DNA from: CADCVT01 sp036389485 | Lineage (GTDB): Bacteria; Actinomycetota; Thermoleophilia; Solirubrobacterales; Solirubrobacteraceae | NCBI GenBank assembly: GCA_036389485.1 | Contig: DASVPR010000050.1 | Location: forward strand, 235,366 to 299,365 | Length of the DNA: 64,000 nt | Direction: 5' to 3' | In this document: positions 17,608 to 26,154 of the stretch, in pieces | How the letters are laid out: the number at the start of each line of letters is the position of its first letter | Position numbering within the stretch: position 1 is the stretch's first letter | Position numbers and translations under genes: made by a program | Notes under the pieces: model-generated | Databases searched by the model: none | Told to the model about the DNA's origin: nothing | Seen by the model: only the letters and a program-made list of their open reading frames with translations

Positions 17608-17793
17608 ATGACGGAGTTCGACAAGCTGGAGCTGAACACCGAGACGCTGCGGGACCTGAGCGCGGACGAGCTGGGCGCCGTCGCCGGCGGCGCCGGGGAC
17701 TCGGCCGCGACCTGCCACTGCCCGACGATCCCGCCCGCCGAGTGCACCACGCCCTTCATCCAGGACACGCTCATCACCTGCCGCTGCCTGTAG
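17608..17793 (+). CDS. Orphan lanthipeptide-type precursor peptide 2
   Basis: A 61-aa peptide from ATG 17608, preceded by gggaggg. The leader MTEFDKLELNTETLRDLSAD plus ELGAVAGG matches precursor 1 at most positions. The core begins GDSAATCHCPTIPPAECT (after Ala) and has five Cys. Both cores share the block TCxCPTI, so they are recent duplicates with diverging tails. The double Gly marks the likely cleavage site for a C39 peptidase like the one encoded at 28140-30281. Confidence 0.82.
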   Translation: MTEFDKLELNTETLRDLSADELGAVAGGAGDSAATCHCPTIPPAECTTPFIQDTLITCRCL

Positions 17794-17917
17794 CGTTGAC
17801 CGGTGCGCGGGCGCTGAGCTAGGCTCGGCCACTCTGCCTTCGAGTGCGACATCGGCCTGGACGCTCAAGCACCTCCATTCGCACCTGCAGGCGGTCGTCG
17901 ACCTCGAGCTGTGGACC

Positions 17918-18793
17918 GTGCCGTACTACATGGCGGCGCTGTACTCGATCCGCGACCGCAGGTCCGACGCCTACCAGCTCGTCCAGGACGTCGTGCACGA
18001 GGAGATGCTGCACGTCCAGCTCGCCTCGAACGTCGCGAACGCGTTCGGCCTGGCGCCGCGCTTCGCGCCCCCGGTCTACGGCGGGCCGACGGTCCCGCAC
18101 ATCGACTTCGCGCTCGACGTCCCCAACCCGACGGAGCTCTACACGCCGTACAGCACCGCGATCGGGCCGCTCGACCTCGAGCGGGTCAACACGATGTGCC
18201 TGATCGAGTACCCGGAGTGGGACACGGACCGCTCGCCGGACCTCCACGAGGATTCCGCGGAGTACGGCTCGATCGCCGAGTTCTACGACGCGGTGCGGGC
18301 CGGGATGTTCGAGCTTCGCGCCCACCTGCGCGGGGGCGTCAACCAGGTCGACGAGTTCCGCTTCTACTACAACGATTTCCCCGGCATGACGATCGTGCAC
18401 GACGGCGACGAGGGGTACCGGGAGGCGATCCGGCTCATCGACCTCATCACCGACCAGGGCGAGGGGCAGTCGCAGGGCGACACCGGGGTCGCCCCGCAGC
18501 ATCAGAACACCGCGGACGGCTTCGAGGAGAGCTGGTCGCACTTCAAGCGGTTCACCGTCATCCGCGACATGGCGCGGCTGCCCGCGACCTACACCGGCGC
18601 GGCCGACCCGCCCCCAGGGTCCCCCGGGAGGCGGGCGCAGGAGATCCTGGTCGCCGACTTCGCGGCGTTCATGCAGACGCTCGAGTCGCTGTTCGGCGGC
18701 GACGGCGGAGCCGGCTTCGGCGTCCGGATGGCGAAGATCGGCGGCGACATCGTGACCTGCTGGAGGCGCGGCGCGATCCCGCGGTTCGCATGA
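17918..18793 (+). CDS. Ferritin-like (VioB/RebD-type domain) protein
   Basis: Ferritin-like domain protein related to the one at 1910. EEMLHVQLASNVANAFGL is the second metal-binding helix, and DEFRFYYNDFPGMTIV and a late helix VADFAAFMQTLESLF follow the same order as in its paralogue. GTG 17918 is the only usual start in frame, but homology clearly continues upstream (HLHSHLQAVVDLELWTVPYY), including the first metal-binding Glu. The true start may be a CTG at 17834. It overlaps the LodA-like gene by four bases, so it is a stable partner of that oxidase. Role unknown; ferritin-like proteins can be oxygenases or protect against peroxide made by LodA-type oxidases. Confidence 0.78.
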   Translation: MPYYMAALYSIRDRRSDAYQLVQDVVHEEMLHVQLASNVANAFGLAPRFAPPVYGGPTVPHIDFALDVPNPTELYTPYSTAIGPLDLERVNTMCLIEYPEWDTDRSPDLHEDSAEYGSIAEFYDAVRAGMFELRAHLRGGVNQVDEFRFYYNDFPGMTIVHDGDEGYREAIRLIDLITDQGEGQSQGDTGVAPQHQNTADGFEESWSHFKRFTVIRDMARLPATYTGAADPPPGSPGRRAQEILVADFAAFMQTLESLFGGDGGAGFGVRMAKIGGDIVTCWRRGAIPRFA

Positions 18794-20784
18794 GCGTCTT
18801 CCGCGTCCATCCGGCCATCGGCATCGCTCGCGTCGGCACGAGCGACGAGTTCTACCTCGCGCCGGAGACGATGGCGGGCGTCGACGGCGCGGGGCCGGGC
18901 GAGCCGGCCGGGGGCCTGCCGATCAAGGCGGGCACCGAGCGCGTGCCGATCACCAGCGCCGACCTGCGCGACCGGTACGGCGCGATGAAGCGCCAGGCCG
19001 CCCGGTTCCGGATCTTCCGGTACCCCGACGAGGGCCAGGACCGCTATCCGACGGGCGTCGGGGAGGAGGTCACGATCGGCAGCGAGGTCGACGGCAAGCG
19101 GGTCGCCGACGTCATCTGGACCGTCCACGTCGCCAACAAGAAGTCGAACAACTACTGGACGAACACGCTGCTCGGCGTCCACGTCTTCGAGCCGGAGAAC
19201 GCGTCGGTGCTGAAGGTGCGCAACCCGCAGGAGGGCGACGACCCGGACAACCCCGCCCGCATACGGCGCCTCGTCATCGATCCGGGCCCGCGCGCGATCA
19301 GGGGCACGGATGAGGGCGTCGTGCGGTTCGACAAGGCGACGCGCGCCTCGTTCGGCGCGCCCGGCGGCGAGATCGAGCCCGTCCCGGCGTACCCGAAGTC
19401 GTTCCCGGACCTGAGCTACACCGGCATGTACACGCCCGCGGGGAACATCGAGACGCTCGGCGAGCTGCGCACCGAGCCGGACGGGCGCCTCCTCGTCCTG
19501 GCCGCCCACGGCATCGCCTGCGGCCTGCTGCAGGCGGACGGCACCCCGTATCCGTTCCTCGGCGACGTCGAGTCGGATGGGTGGTTCGACGACCTCGGCG
19601 ACGGGCCGGTGTCGGCGCTGCTCGTGTTCGAGGACGGCACGGTGCAGGACGTCCATGGCGCGTGGGTCGTCTCGACCGACCCGGGGTTCGCGCCGCAGAT
19701 CCGCAACATCGTCACCCTGTGGGACGAGGTCTACGACACGTGGGTGCGCCACCTGGACCTCGCGCGGGAGGTCTTCGACGGCCGCTTCCAGGACGCCTAC
19801 CGGCCGTCGTTCCCCGACGAGCTGCAGCCGCTGTTCCGGGCGGTCTCGCTCCAGCGCTGGACGACGAACCTGCCGGAGCGGGCGATCGACGCCCACGAGG
19901 CGGTCGCCGCGATCGGGCCGAACGACCCGCCGGACGAGACCATCCTCACCGGGCTGGCGTACATCCGCGACCCGAACGGCGACCGGGAGCAGGGCCTCGG
20001 CCCGCCGCTCATGCCGCTCTCGCTGGGCGACACCGGGGACCAGTTCCTGTCCGTGTCGCTCACGCAGTACTTCTTCCTGCAGCAGTGGGATCGCGGGCTG
20101 GCGTCGCCGGATCCGGGCCCGCCGCTCGGCCCGGGCGAGTACCTGGACAGGGCGACGATGGCCAACTGCCTCGGCGGCCGCTTCGCCCCGGGCATCGAGC
20201 TGACGTTCATCGTCCGCGACCCGTGGATCTACGAGCACGACTGGCGGGCGATCGGGTGCGGGCCGTTCCGGATCCGCGCCCGCCCGCTCGACTACCGCCA
20301 GGCCGAGGCGAGCCGGCCGTTCCTCACCGGGGGCTACGTGCCGCTGCACGACGCCCCGCACGCGCTGACGCCGGCGCGGTTCGAGCCGGGCGACATCACG
20401 AAGTTCATGGCCATCCCCTGGCACACCGACTACAACTCGTGCGCCGTCCATCCCGTCTGGCCGAACCCCACCAACGCCACGGCGCTGTACTGGTCGTGGC
20501 CCGCGCAGCGGCCGGTGACGGTGCACCGCGCCGAGGACGTCCGGGACGGGCAGCTCGGCCCCTGGCGCTACTCGGTCCGCGGCCCGGGAACCGAGTCGAC
20601 CAACCTCGCGGACACCGGGCGCTACCAGAACATGCTCGACGCGGTGCTCAACTGGCACGCGATCGGGTTCGTCATCCAGGGCAGCGCGATCGAGGGCGAC
20701 TACAGCGCCGACCAGTTCCTCGAGGTCGCGAGCCGGCTCGACGCGCCGGAGATCCATCCCTGGCCGATGAACGAGACCACCTAG
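18790..20784 (+). CDS. LodA/GoxA-like CTQ-dependent amino-acid oxidase
   Basis: A 664-aa protein of the LodA family, quinoprotein oxidases that deaminate lysine or glycine using cysteine tryptophylquinone and release hydrogen peroxide. Family features are the opening FRVHPAIGIARVGTSDEFYL, IWTVHVANKKSNNYW, TGMYTPAG, and the cofactor region with Asp-x-x-x-Cys in HTDYNSCAVHP (Cys551). The Trp partner is uncertain; Trp622 in LNWHAIGF fits best by spacing. No signal peptide is present, as is usual. A LodB-like flavoprotein needed for cofactor formation follows directly. The substrate cannot be read from sequence; a modified peptide from the upstream precursors is one possibility. Confidence 0.85.
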   Translation: MSVFRVHPAIGIARVGTSDEFYLAPETMAGVDGAGPGEPAGGLPIKAGTERVPITSADLRDRYGAMKRQAARFRIFRYPDEGQDRYPTGVGEEVTIGSEVDGKRVADVIWTVHVANKKSNNYWTNTLLGVHVFEPENASVLKVRNPQEGDDPDNPARIRRLVIDPGPRAIRGTDEGVVRFDKATRASFGAPGGEIEPVPAYPKSFPDLSYTGMYTPAGNIETLGELRTEPDGRLLVLAAHGIACGLLQADGTPYPFLGDVESDGWFDDLGDGPVSALLVFEDGTVQDVHGAWVVSTDPGFAPQIRNIVTLWDEVYDTWVRHLDLAREVFDGRFQDAYRPSFPDELQPLFRAVSLQRWTTNLPERAIDAHEAVAAIGPNDPPDETILTGLAYIRDPNGDREQGLGPPLMPLSLGDTGDQFLSVSLTQYFFLQQWDRGLASPDPGPPLGPGEYLDRATMANCLGGRFAPGIELTFIVRDPWIYEHDWRAIGCGPFRIRARPLDYRQAEASRPFLTGGYVPLHDAPHALTPARFEPGDITKFMAIPWHTDYNSCAVHPVWPNPTNATALYWSWPAQRPVTVHRAEDVRDGQLGPWRYSVRGPGTESTNLADTGRYQNMLDAVLNWHAIGFVIQGSAIEGDYSADQFLEVASRLDAPEIHPWPMNETT

Positions 20785-21881
20785 CGGCGTACGACGTCGC
20801 GATCGCCGGCGGCGGGCCCGCCGGGTGCGCCACGGCCATCGCGCTCCGGCGGGCGGGGGTGGAGCGCGTGCTCGTGGCCGAGGCGGCGGCGGGCGACCGC
20901 GTGCGCGTCGGCGAGAGCATCCCGCCGGACACGCGCCTGCTGCTCGACCGCCTCGGCGTCACGGAGCGCTTCGAGGCCGACGGCCACGAGCCGTGCCTCG
21001 GGAGCTGCTCGGCCTGGGGCGACGCCGAGCTCGGCTACAACGACTTCCTCTTCAACCCGCACGGCCACGGCTGGCACCTCGACCGCCGGCGGTTCGACGC
21101 GTCGCTCGCCGCCGAGGCCGAGGCCGCGGGGGCCGACGTGGCGGCCGGCTGGGAGTGCAAGCGCGTCGAGCGGGGGGACGGCGGGTTCGCCCTGCGCCTC
21201 GAGGGCGAGGGGTCCCGGACCGTACGTGCCGCGTTCGTCGTCGACGCGACCGGCCGGGTGGCGCGGGTGGCCCGCGCGCTCGGCGCTCGCCGCGTCGTCG
21301 ATGACCGGCTGACGTGCGTCGTGGCGTTCCTGCGCGGCGGATCGGCGTCACGGCTGACGCGGCTGACGATGCTCGAGGGCGTCGAGGACGGCTGGTGGTA
21401 CGCGGCGCGGCTGCCGGCCGAGGGCGTGGTCGTCGCGGTCGCCGGGGACCCCGACGTGGTCAAGCGCGCGGAGCTGCACACCGAGCAGGGCTGGCTCGCC
21501 GCGCTGGACGAGACGGAGCACGTCCGCGGCGAGCTCGAGGGCTGCCGCATCGAGGAGATGGTCGTGCGCACGGCGCCCTCGTTCGCCCTCGATCCGGCGG
21601 CGGGCGCGGACTGGCTGGCCGTGGGCGACGCCGCGGCGGCCTGCGACCCGATCGCGGCGCAGGGCATCCACAACGCGCTCTCCGACGGACTGACCGCGGG
21701 CCACGCCATCGCCGCGAGGCTGAAGGGCGACCCCGGCGCGCTCGACGGCTACCGCGAGGCGGTCGCGGCGCGCTACGCGGCCTACCGCAGCGTCCGCGAC
21801 CACCTCTACGCGCGCGAGCAGCGCTGGCCCGACGCGCCGTTCTGGACGCGGCGCCGGGCGCCCGTCACCCTGCGTTCGTGA
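20760..21881 (+). CDS. LodB-like FAD-dependent oxidoreductase
   Basis: A roughly 373-aa flavoprotein of the tryptophan-halogenase/geranylgeranyl-reductase type, like LodB, which is required to make the CTQ cofactor of LodA. It has the FAD motif IAGGGPAGCATAIALRRAG, then RVGESIPPDTRLLLDRLG, VVDATGRVARVARALG, and the second FAD motif WLAVGDAAAACDPIAAQGI. No ATG, GTG or TTG lies in frame before the FAD motif. CTG at 20760, eight bases after a GGAG, is the best start and overlaps the LodA end by 25 bases. The stop overlaps the next gene's ATG. Confidence 0.78.
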   Translation: MADERDHLAAYDVAIAGGGPAGCATAIALRRAGVERVLVAEAAAGDRVRVGESIPPDTRLLLDRLGVTERFEADGHEPCLGSCSAWGDAELGYNDFLFNPHGHGWHLDRRRFDASLAAEAEAAGADVAAGWECKRVERGDGGFALRLEGEGSRTVRAAFVVDATGRVARVARALGARRVVDDRLTCVVAFLRGGSASRLTRLTMLEGVEDGWWYAARLPAEGVVVAVAGDPDVVKRAELHTEQGWLAALDETEHVRGELEGCRIEEMVVRTAPSFALDPAAGADWLAVGDAAAACDPIAAQGIHNALSDGLTAGHAIAARLKGDPGALDGYREAVAARYAAYRSVRDHLYAREQRWPDAPFWTRRRAPVTLRS

Positions 21882-23833
21882 TGGAGCTGACGGCCGGCTG
21901 GCTGAGCGAGGCGCTGGGCGCGGAGGTCGAGGACTTCTCGGCCGAGCGGATCGGCACCGGGCAGATGAGCGAGTGCCACCGCGTCCTGTCCGCCTACGCG
22001 GACGGCGCGGAGGGGCCGGCGTCGGTCGTCCTGAAGGTCCCGTCGAGCGACGAGCTGAGCCGGCAGACCGGCGTGGCGCTCGGCCTGTACGAGCGCGAGG
22101 TGCGCTTCTACGCCGACGTCGCTCCGATGATCGGCGGGCCGCTCGCGCCGTGCTTCCACGCGTCGTTCGACCCGGCGGCGGGGACGTTCGCGCTGCTGCT
22201 CGGCGACGCCGGGCCGGCCGACCAGGGCGACGAGATCGCGGGGTGCGATCCGGAGCGCGCGCGTCTCGCCGTGGTCGAGCTCGCGCGGCTGCACGCCCCG
22301 GCCCTCGGCAGCGCGTCGCTCGCCGACGCCGAGTGGCTCAACCGCGAGTCGCCGCTCAGCGGGCCGCTCATCGCCCAGTTGCTCGACGGCTTCCTCGAGC
22401 GCTACGAGGCGCGCATCGCCCCGGCGCATCGCGAGGTCTGTGAGCGGCTCGTCGCGAGCTTCGACGCCTACGCCGCCGCCAACGAGCAGCAACCGCAGGG
22501 GCTCGTGCACGGCGACTACCGCCTGGACAACCTGCTGTTCGGCCGCGAGGGGGCCGACCGGCCGCTGACCGTCGTGGACTGGCAGACCGTCGGCTGGGGG
22601 CCGGCGCTGACCGACCTCTCGTACTTCCTCGGGTGCGCGCTGACCGTCGAGGATCGCCGCGCGCACGGCGAGGCGCTCGTCGCGGCCTACCACGAGGCGC
22701 TCGGCCCCGACGCTCCGCTGACGCTCGAGCAGTGCCGCGCGGGCGTGCGCCGGCAGAGCTTCTTCGGCGTGATCATGGCCATCGTCTCGCCGATGCTCGT
22801 CGAGCGCACCGAGCGCGGGGACGACATGTTCATGACCGTGTTGGCGCGTCACTGCGAGCAGGTGCTCGACACCCGCGCGCTCGACGTGCTGCCCGCGCCC
22901 GAGACGACCGGGCCGCTCGCGGTCGACCCCGCCGACGAGGGCCGCCACCCGGCGACCGGCGAGCCCCTGTGGAACGAGAGCTGGTACTTCGATGTCGCCG
23001 ACCCGCAGCAGGGCGTCGGCGCGTACGTGCGGCTCGGCCTGACGCCGAACGCGGCGGCCGGCTCGTGGTACACCGCGCTGATCTGCGGCCCCGCCCGGCC
23101 GACGGTCGCCGTGATCGACTTCGCCGTCGCCGAGCCCGACGGCGACGACCTCGCGGTCGCCACCGACGCCTACGAGGCGGCACAGCGCTGCGAGGCGCCG
23201 CTCGAGCGCTACCGCGTGACGCTCCGCGGCCAGGGGGAGGCGCACGACGATCCGGCCGGGCTGCTGCGCGGCGGGCGCGGCCGTCCCGTCGCGGTCGACG
23301 TTGACCTCGTGTGGCGCACGGCCGGAGCGCCGTACGCCTACCGGCTCGCGACGCGGTACGAGATCCCGTGCGCCGTCTCGGGCACGCTCACCGTCGACGC
23401 CGAGACGTTCGCGCTCGACGGTGCTCCCGGCCAGCGCGACCACTCGTGGGGAACGCGCGACTGGTGGTCGATGGGTTGGGTCTGGTCGGCAGGTCACCTC
23501 GACGACGGCACGCACTTCCACGGGCTGGACCTGCGGATCCCGGGCACGCCGCCGATCGGCCTCGGGTACGTGCAGCGTCCGGGGGAGCCGGTGCGCGAGT
23601 TGAACGCGGCGCGCGCGAGCGAGCACATCGGCGCCGACGGGCTGCCGACGTCGACGACGCTCACGCTCGGCGACCTCGTCGTCGAGTGCGAGCCGCTCGG
23701 CCATGGCCCGCTGCGCCTCGAGGCCGACGACGGCCGCGTCGCGCTGTTCCCTCGCGCCTGGTGCCGGCTGCGCGCCGCCGACGGCCGCGAGGGCGTCGGT
23801 TGGGTGGAGTGGAACGAGGGCAGCCCGCCCTAG
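21881..23833 (+). CDS. Aminoglycoside-phosphotransferase-fold kinase fused to a C-terminal DUF7064-like domain
   Basis: A 650-aa two-domain protein. Residues 1-345 are an APH/ecdysteroid-kinase-like phosphotransferase: VVLKVPSSDELSRQ supplies the ATP-binding Lys, HGDYRLDNLLF (near residue 210) the catalytic Asp and Asn, and TVVDWQTVGWGPALTDLSYF the metal-binding Asp. Residues about 355-650 form a beta-rich domain with WNESWYFDVADP and GQRDHSWGTRDWW, of the type often found with such kinases or with lipocalin-like folds. ATG 21881 overlaps the LodB-like stop. A kinase at the end of a LodA operon could phosphorylate or activate a small-molecule substrate. Specificity is unknown. Confidence 0.75.
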   Translation: MELTAGWLSEALGAEVEDFSAERIGTGQMSECHRVLSAYADGAEGPASVVLKVPSSDELSRQTGVALGLYEREVRFYADVAPMIGGPLAPCFHASFDPAAGTFALLLGDAGPADQGDEIAGCDPERARLAVVELARLHAPALGSASLADAEWLNRESPLSGPLIAQLLDGFLERYEARIAPAHREVCERLVASFDAYAAANEQQPQGLVHGDYRLDNLLFGREGADRPLTVVDWQTVGWGPALTDLSYFLGCALTVEDRRAHGEALVAAYHEALGPDAPLTLEQCRAGVRRQSFFGVIMAIVSPMLVERTERGDDMFMTVLARHCEQVLDTRALDVLPAPETTGPLAVDPADEGRHPATGEPLWNESWYFDVADPQQGVGAYVRLGLTPNAAAGSWYTALICGPARPTVAVIDFAVAEPDGDDLAVATDAYEAAQRCEAPLERYRVTLRGQGEAHDDPAGLLRGGRGRPVAVDVDLVWRTAGAPYAYRLATRYEIPCAVSGTLTVDAETFALDGAPGQRDHSWGTRDWWSMGWVWSAGHLDDGTHFHGLDLRIPGTPPIGLGYVQRPGEPVRELNAARASEHIGADGLPTSTTLTLGDLVVECEPLGHGPLRLEADDGRVALFPRAWCRLRAADGREGVGWVEWNEGSPP

Positions 23834-26028
23834 CGGACGACCAGCTGCCCCTTCATGTTCGGGTGCGGCTCGCAGATGAACGAGTACGTGCCGGGCTCGA
23901 GGTTCTCGACCCCGGCCACGGGCACCCTCTCGCCGGTCCCCGCGAGCTCGCTGCGGAACAGGCCCTCCGGCGACGAGACGTTGTGCCGCGCGGCGTCGAC
24001 GTTGACGTAGGAGGCCTTCCCGCCCTTGCCGATCGTGACGATCGGCGTCAGGTACCCGTAGCTCGCCGCGCCCGGGCCGGTGGCGATGACCGCCTCGGAC
24101 GAGCCGGAGTCGTCGCCGCCGCCGGACGGCGGCTCCTCGGGCGGCGGCGGCTCGTCGTCGCCGCCGTCCGGGTCGCCCGTCGCGCCCAGCTTCAACGCGA
24201 ACAGCGTGCTCGTCCCGTCCGACTGCGACGTCGCGAAGACCGTGTTGCGCGCGACCGACACGCCGCTCGAGTTGCCCATGTCGTGCATGGGCGTCTGGGT
24301 GTCCTGCATGAACGGATGGGCGAACAGCGGGACGCCCGTGTACGTGTCGAACGCTTCCAGCGTGCCGGTGGCGTCGTTGAGGCTGTAGAGGACCCCGTTC
24401 GCGACGGCGACGCCGTTGTAGTGGAAGCTGCCGCTCAGCGGCGTGGCCCACTGCACGGCGCCGGTGTCGCGGTCGAGCGAGTAGAGGTTCCCGCCGGTCA
24501 CGGCGACGTAGATCCCGTTCTCGTCGACGGCGGTGGAGCTCAGGTTGCAGCCGAAGCACGGGATCCCGAGCGTCGCCTGCCACGCGAGCTCCATGGTGTC
24601 CGTGTAGACCGCGGTGTAGACGCCGGACTTCTGCAGGCCGCCGAACATCTGGCGGCCGTCCGAGTTCGTCCACAGGTTCGGCGACGCGAGGAAGTTGAAG
24701 TCGAACTGCGCGCACGAGAAGCGGCCGAGCGGCCACTGCAGCTCCGTCTGGCACCACGGCGTCTCGACGTCCTGCGGGACCGGGTAGCTGTCCGACGTCC
24801 CGCGGTGGGAGGCGAGGATCGAGCCGAAGCTGGACGAGCCGGGGTTCGCGTCGATCTTCAGCAGCGCGTTCGTCCTCGGGTGCTGCTTCTCGCTGACCGG
24901 GTTGCCGGTGCCGGCGAAGACGAGCTTGCGCGCCAGGTCGACGGCGGGCGTGTTGATGATCGAGCCGCCGCGGTAGCCGGCCTCGAAGTCCTCGGCGGGG
25001 ATCGTGTGGGTCTTGACGAGGATCCTGCCGCCGCCGTCGCGCGACCCGTCGACGATCACGAAGCCGGGGTTGGAGTGGTTGCTCGACTCGTCGCCCTTGA
25101 ACGCCTGGAAGACCATGCCGTCGAAGGGCACCGGGCTCGAGTCGAGGCCGCCGCCCTCGTCCTCGTCGACCACGCGCTTCCAGACCACCTCGCCGGTGGC
25201 CGCGTCGAGCGCCGACAGCACGGAGGCCTTCGGCGTCGTGGCGCCGACGTAGACGAGCCCGTCCGCGATCGCCGGCGAGCCGACGATGCCGGCGCCCTCG
25301 AACGTGTTGCTGCCCTCGGTGCCCTCGCCCAGCGACTGCTCCCAGACCACCTTGCCGGTGTCGGCGTTCAGCGCGTAGACGTTGCCGAGGTCGGTCCCCG
25401 TGAACACGCAGCCGTCGGCCACGGTGGGCGTCGAGTGGATCGTGCCCCCGTCCGGCGTCGCCGTGCTCCACGCGACGCCGAGCAGATCGACGTTGCCCGT
25501 GTGGATCGTCGACTCCGCGAGCTGCTCGCGGTGGCCGTCCAGCGTCCCGCTGTAGAACGGCCAGTCGCCGCCGGTCGTCTCGGGCGCCCCGCAGCGGGCG
25601 AGCGCCTTCCCAGGGGGAGTCGCGACGCTGCGACAGCCGCCGGGGCCGGGCCGGAGCGCGCGGCTCCGGCGCGCCCGCGAGCGGGGACGGCGCAGGTCGA
25701 CCGCCACGACCGTCACCCGCCGGCTGCTGCACCCGGCGAGGAGCCGCCGGCCGCGGGGGGTGAGCCGCAGCGAGACCGTCCGGGCCTTCCGGGCCGTGAG
25801 GCGAACCGTCCGCGGACGCGCGATCCGGCCCGCGCTGATCCTCACCCGCGTCGCGCGGCTCGAGACCACGCGCACCCGCAGGGCCTTGGCCCGAACCGCC
25901 TGGGCCTGGCTGCCGGTGGCGACGCGTACCGAGAGGGACTTGCTCGGCGCCGCCTCCGCGGCGGCCGCCGGCAGCGCTGCGAGCGCAGCCACGACGGACC
26001 CGGCGAGCACTGCCTGGGACAGGCGCAT
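23830..26028 (-). CDS. Secreted PQQ-like beta-propeller protein with C-terminal cupredoxin
   Basis: A 732-aa protein starting at ATG 26028 with a Sec signal (AVLAGSVVAALAALPAAAAEA). After a short Arg-rich domain, residues about 160-600 carry propeller repeats typical of PQQ-dependent dehydrogenases (GNVYALNADTGKVVWEQS, VLSALDAATGEVVWKR, NLYSLDRDTGAVQWATPL). A Gly/Pro/Asp/Glu-rich linker leads to a cupredoxin with copper ligands visible as His in AARHNVSSPEGLF and Cys, His and Met in FICEPHPNMKG. This looks like a dehydrogenase, or a structural propeller, wired to a blue-copper electron carrier. PQQ binding is not proven. It overlaps the kinase-fusion gene end by four bases, convergently. Confidence 0.82.
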   Translation of the reverse strand: MRLSQAVLAGSVVAALAALPAAAAEAAPSKSLSVRVATGSQAQAVRAKALRVRVVSSRATRVRISAGRIARPRTVRLTARKARTVSLRLTPRGRRLLAGCSSRRVTVVAVDLRRPRSRARRSRALRPGPGGCRSVATPPGKALARCGAPETTGGDWPFYSGTLDGHREQLAESTIHTGNVDLLGVAWSTATPDGGTIHSTPTVADGCVFTGTDLGNVYALNADTGKVVWEQSLGEGTEGSNTFEGAGIVGSPAIADGLVYVGATTPKASVLSALDAATGEVVWKRVVDEDEGGGLDSSPVPFDGMVFQAFKGDESSNHSNPGFVIVDGSRDGGGRILVKTHTIPAEDFEAGYRGGSIINTPAVDLARKLVFAGTGNPVSEKQHPRTNALLKIDANPGSSSFGSILASHRGTSDSYPVPQDVETPWCQTELQWPLGRFSCAQFDFNFLASPNLWTNSDGRQMFGGLQKSGVYTAVYTDTMELAWQATLGIPCFGCNLSSTAVDENGIYVAVTGGNLYSLDRDTGAVQWATPLSGSFHYNGVAVANGVLYSLNDATGTLEAFDTYTGVPLFAHPFMQDTQTPMHDMGNSSGVSVARNTVFATSQSDGTSTLFALKLGATGDPDGGDDEPPPPEEPPSGGGDDSGSSEAVIATGPGAASYGYLTPIVTIGKGGKASYVNVDAARHNVSSPEGLFRSELAGTGERVPVAGVENLEPGTYSFICEPHPNMKGQLVVR

Positions 26029-26154
26029 GACATTCCCAAACGTACGGCAACGTTCAAACTGGCGCGTCACATCTCGTCTCCGGCTCCCGGTGTGCCTGGG
26101 ACCGGTGGTGCCGAGGTCGATCGCGACTGGTCGCCGGGGGGTAGGCTCGCCGCA

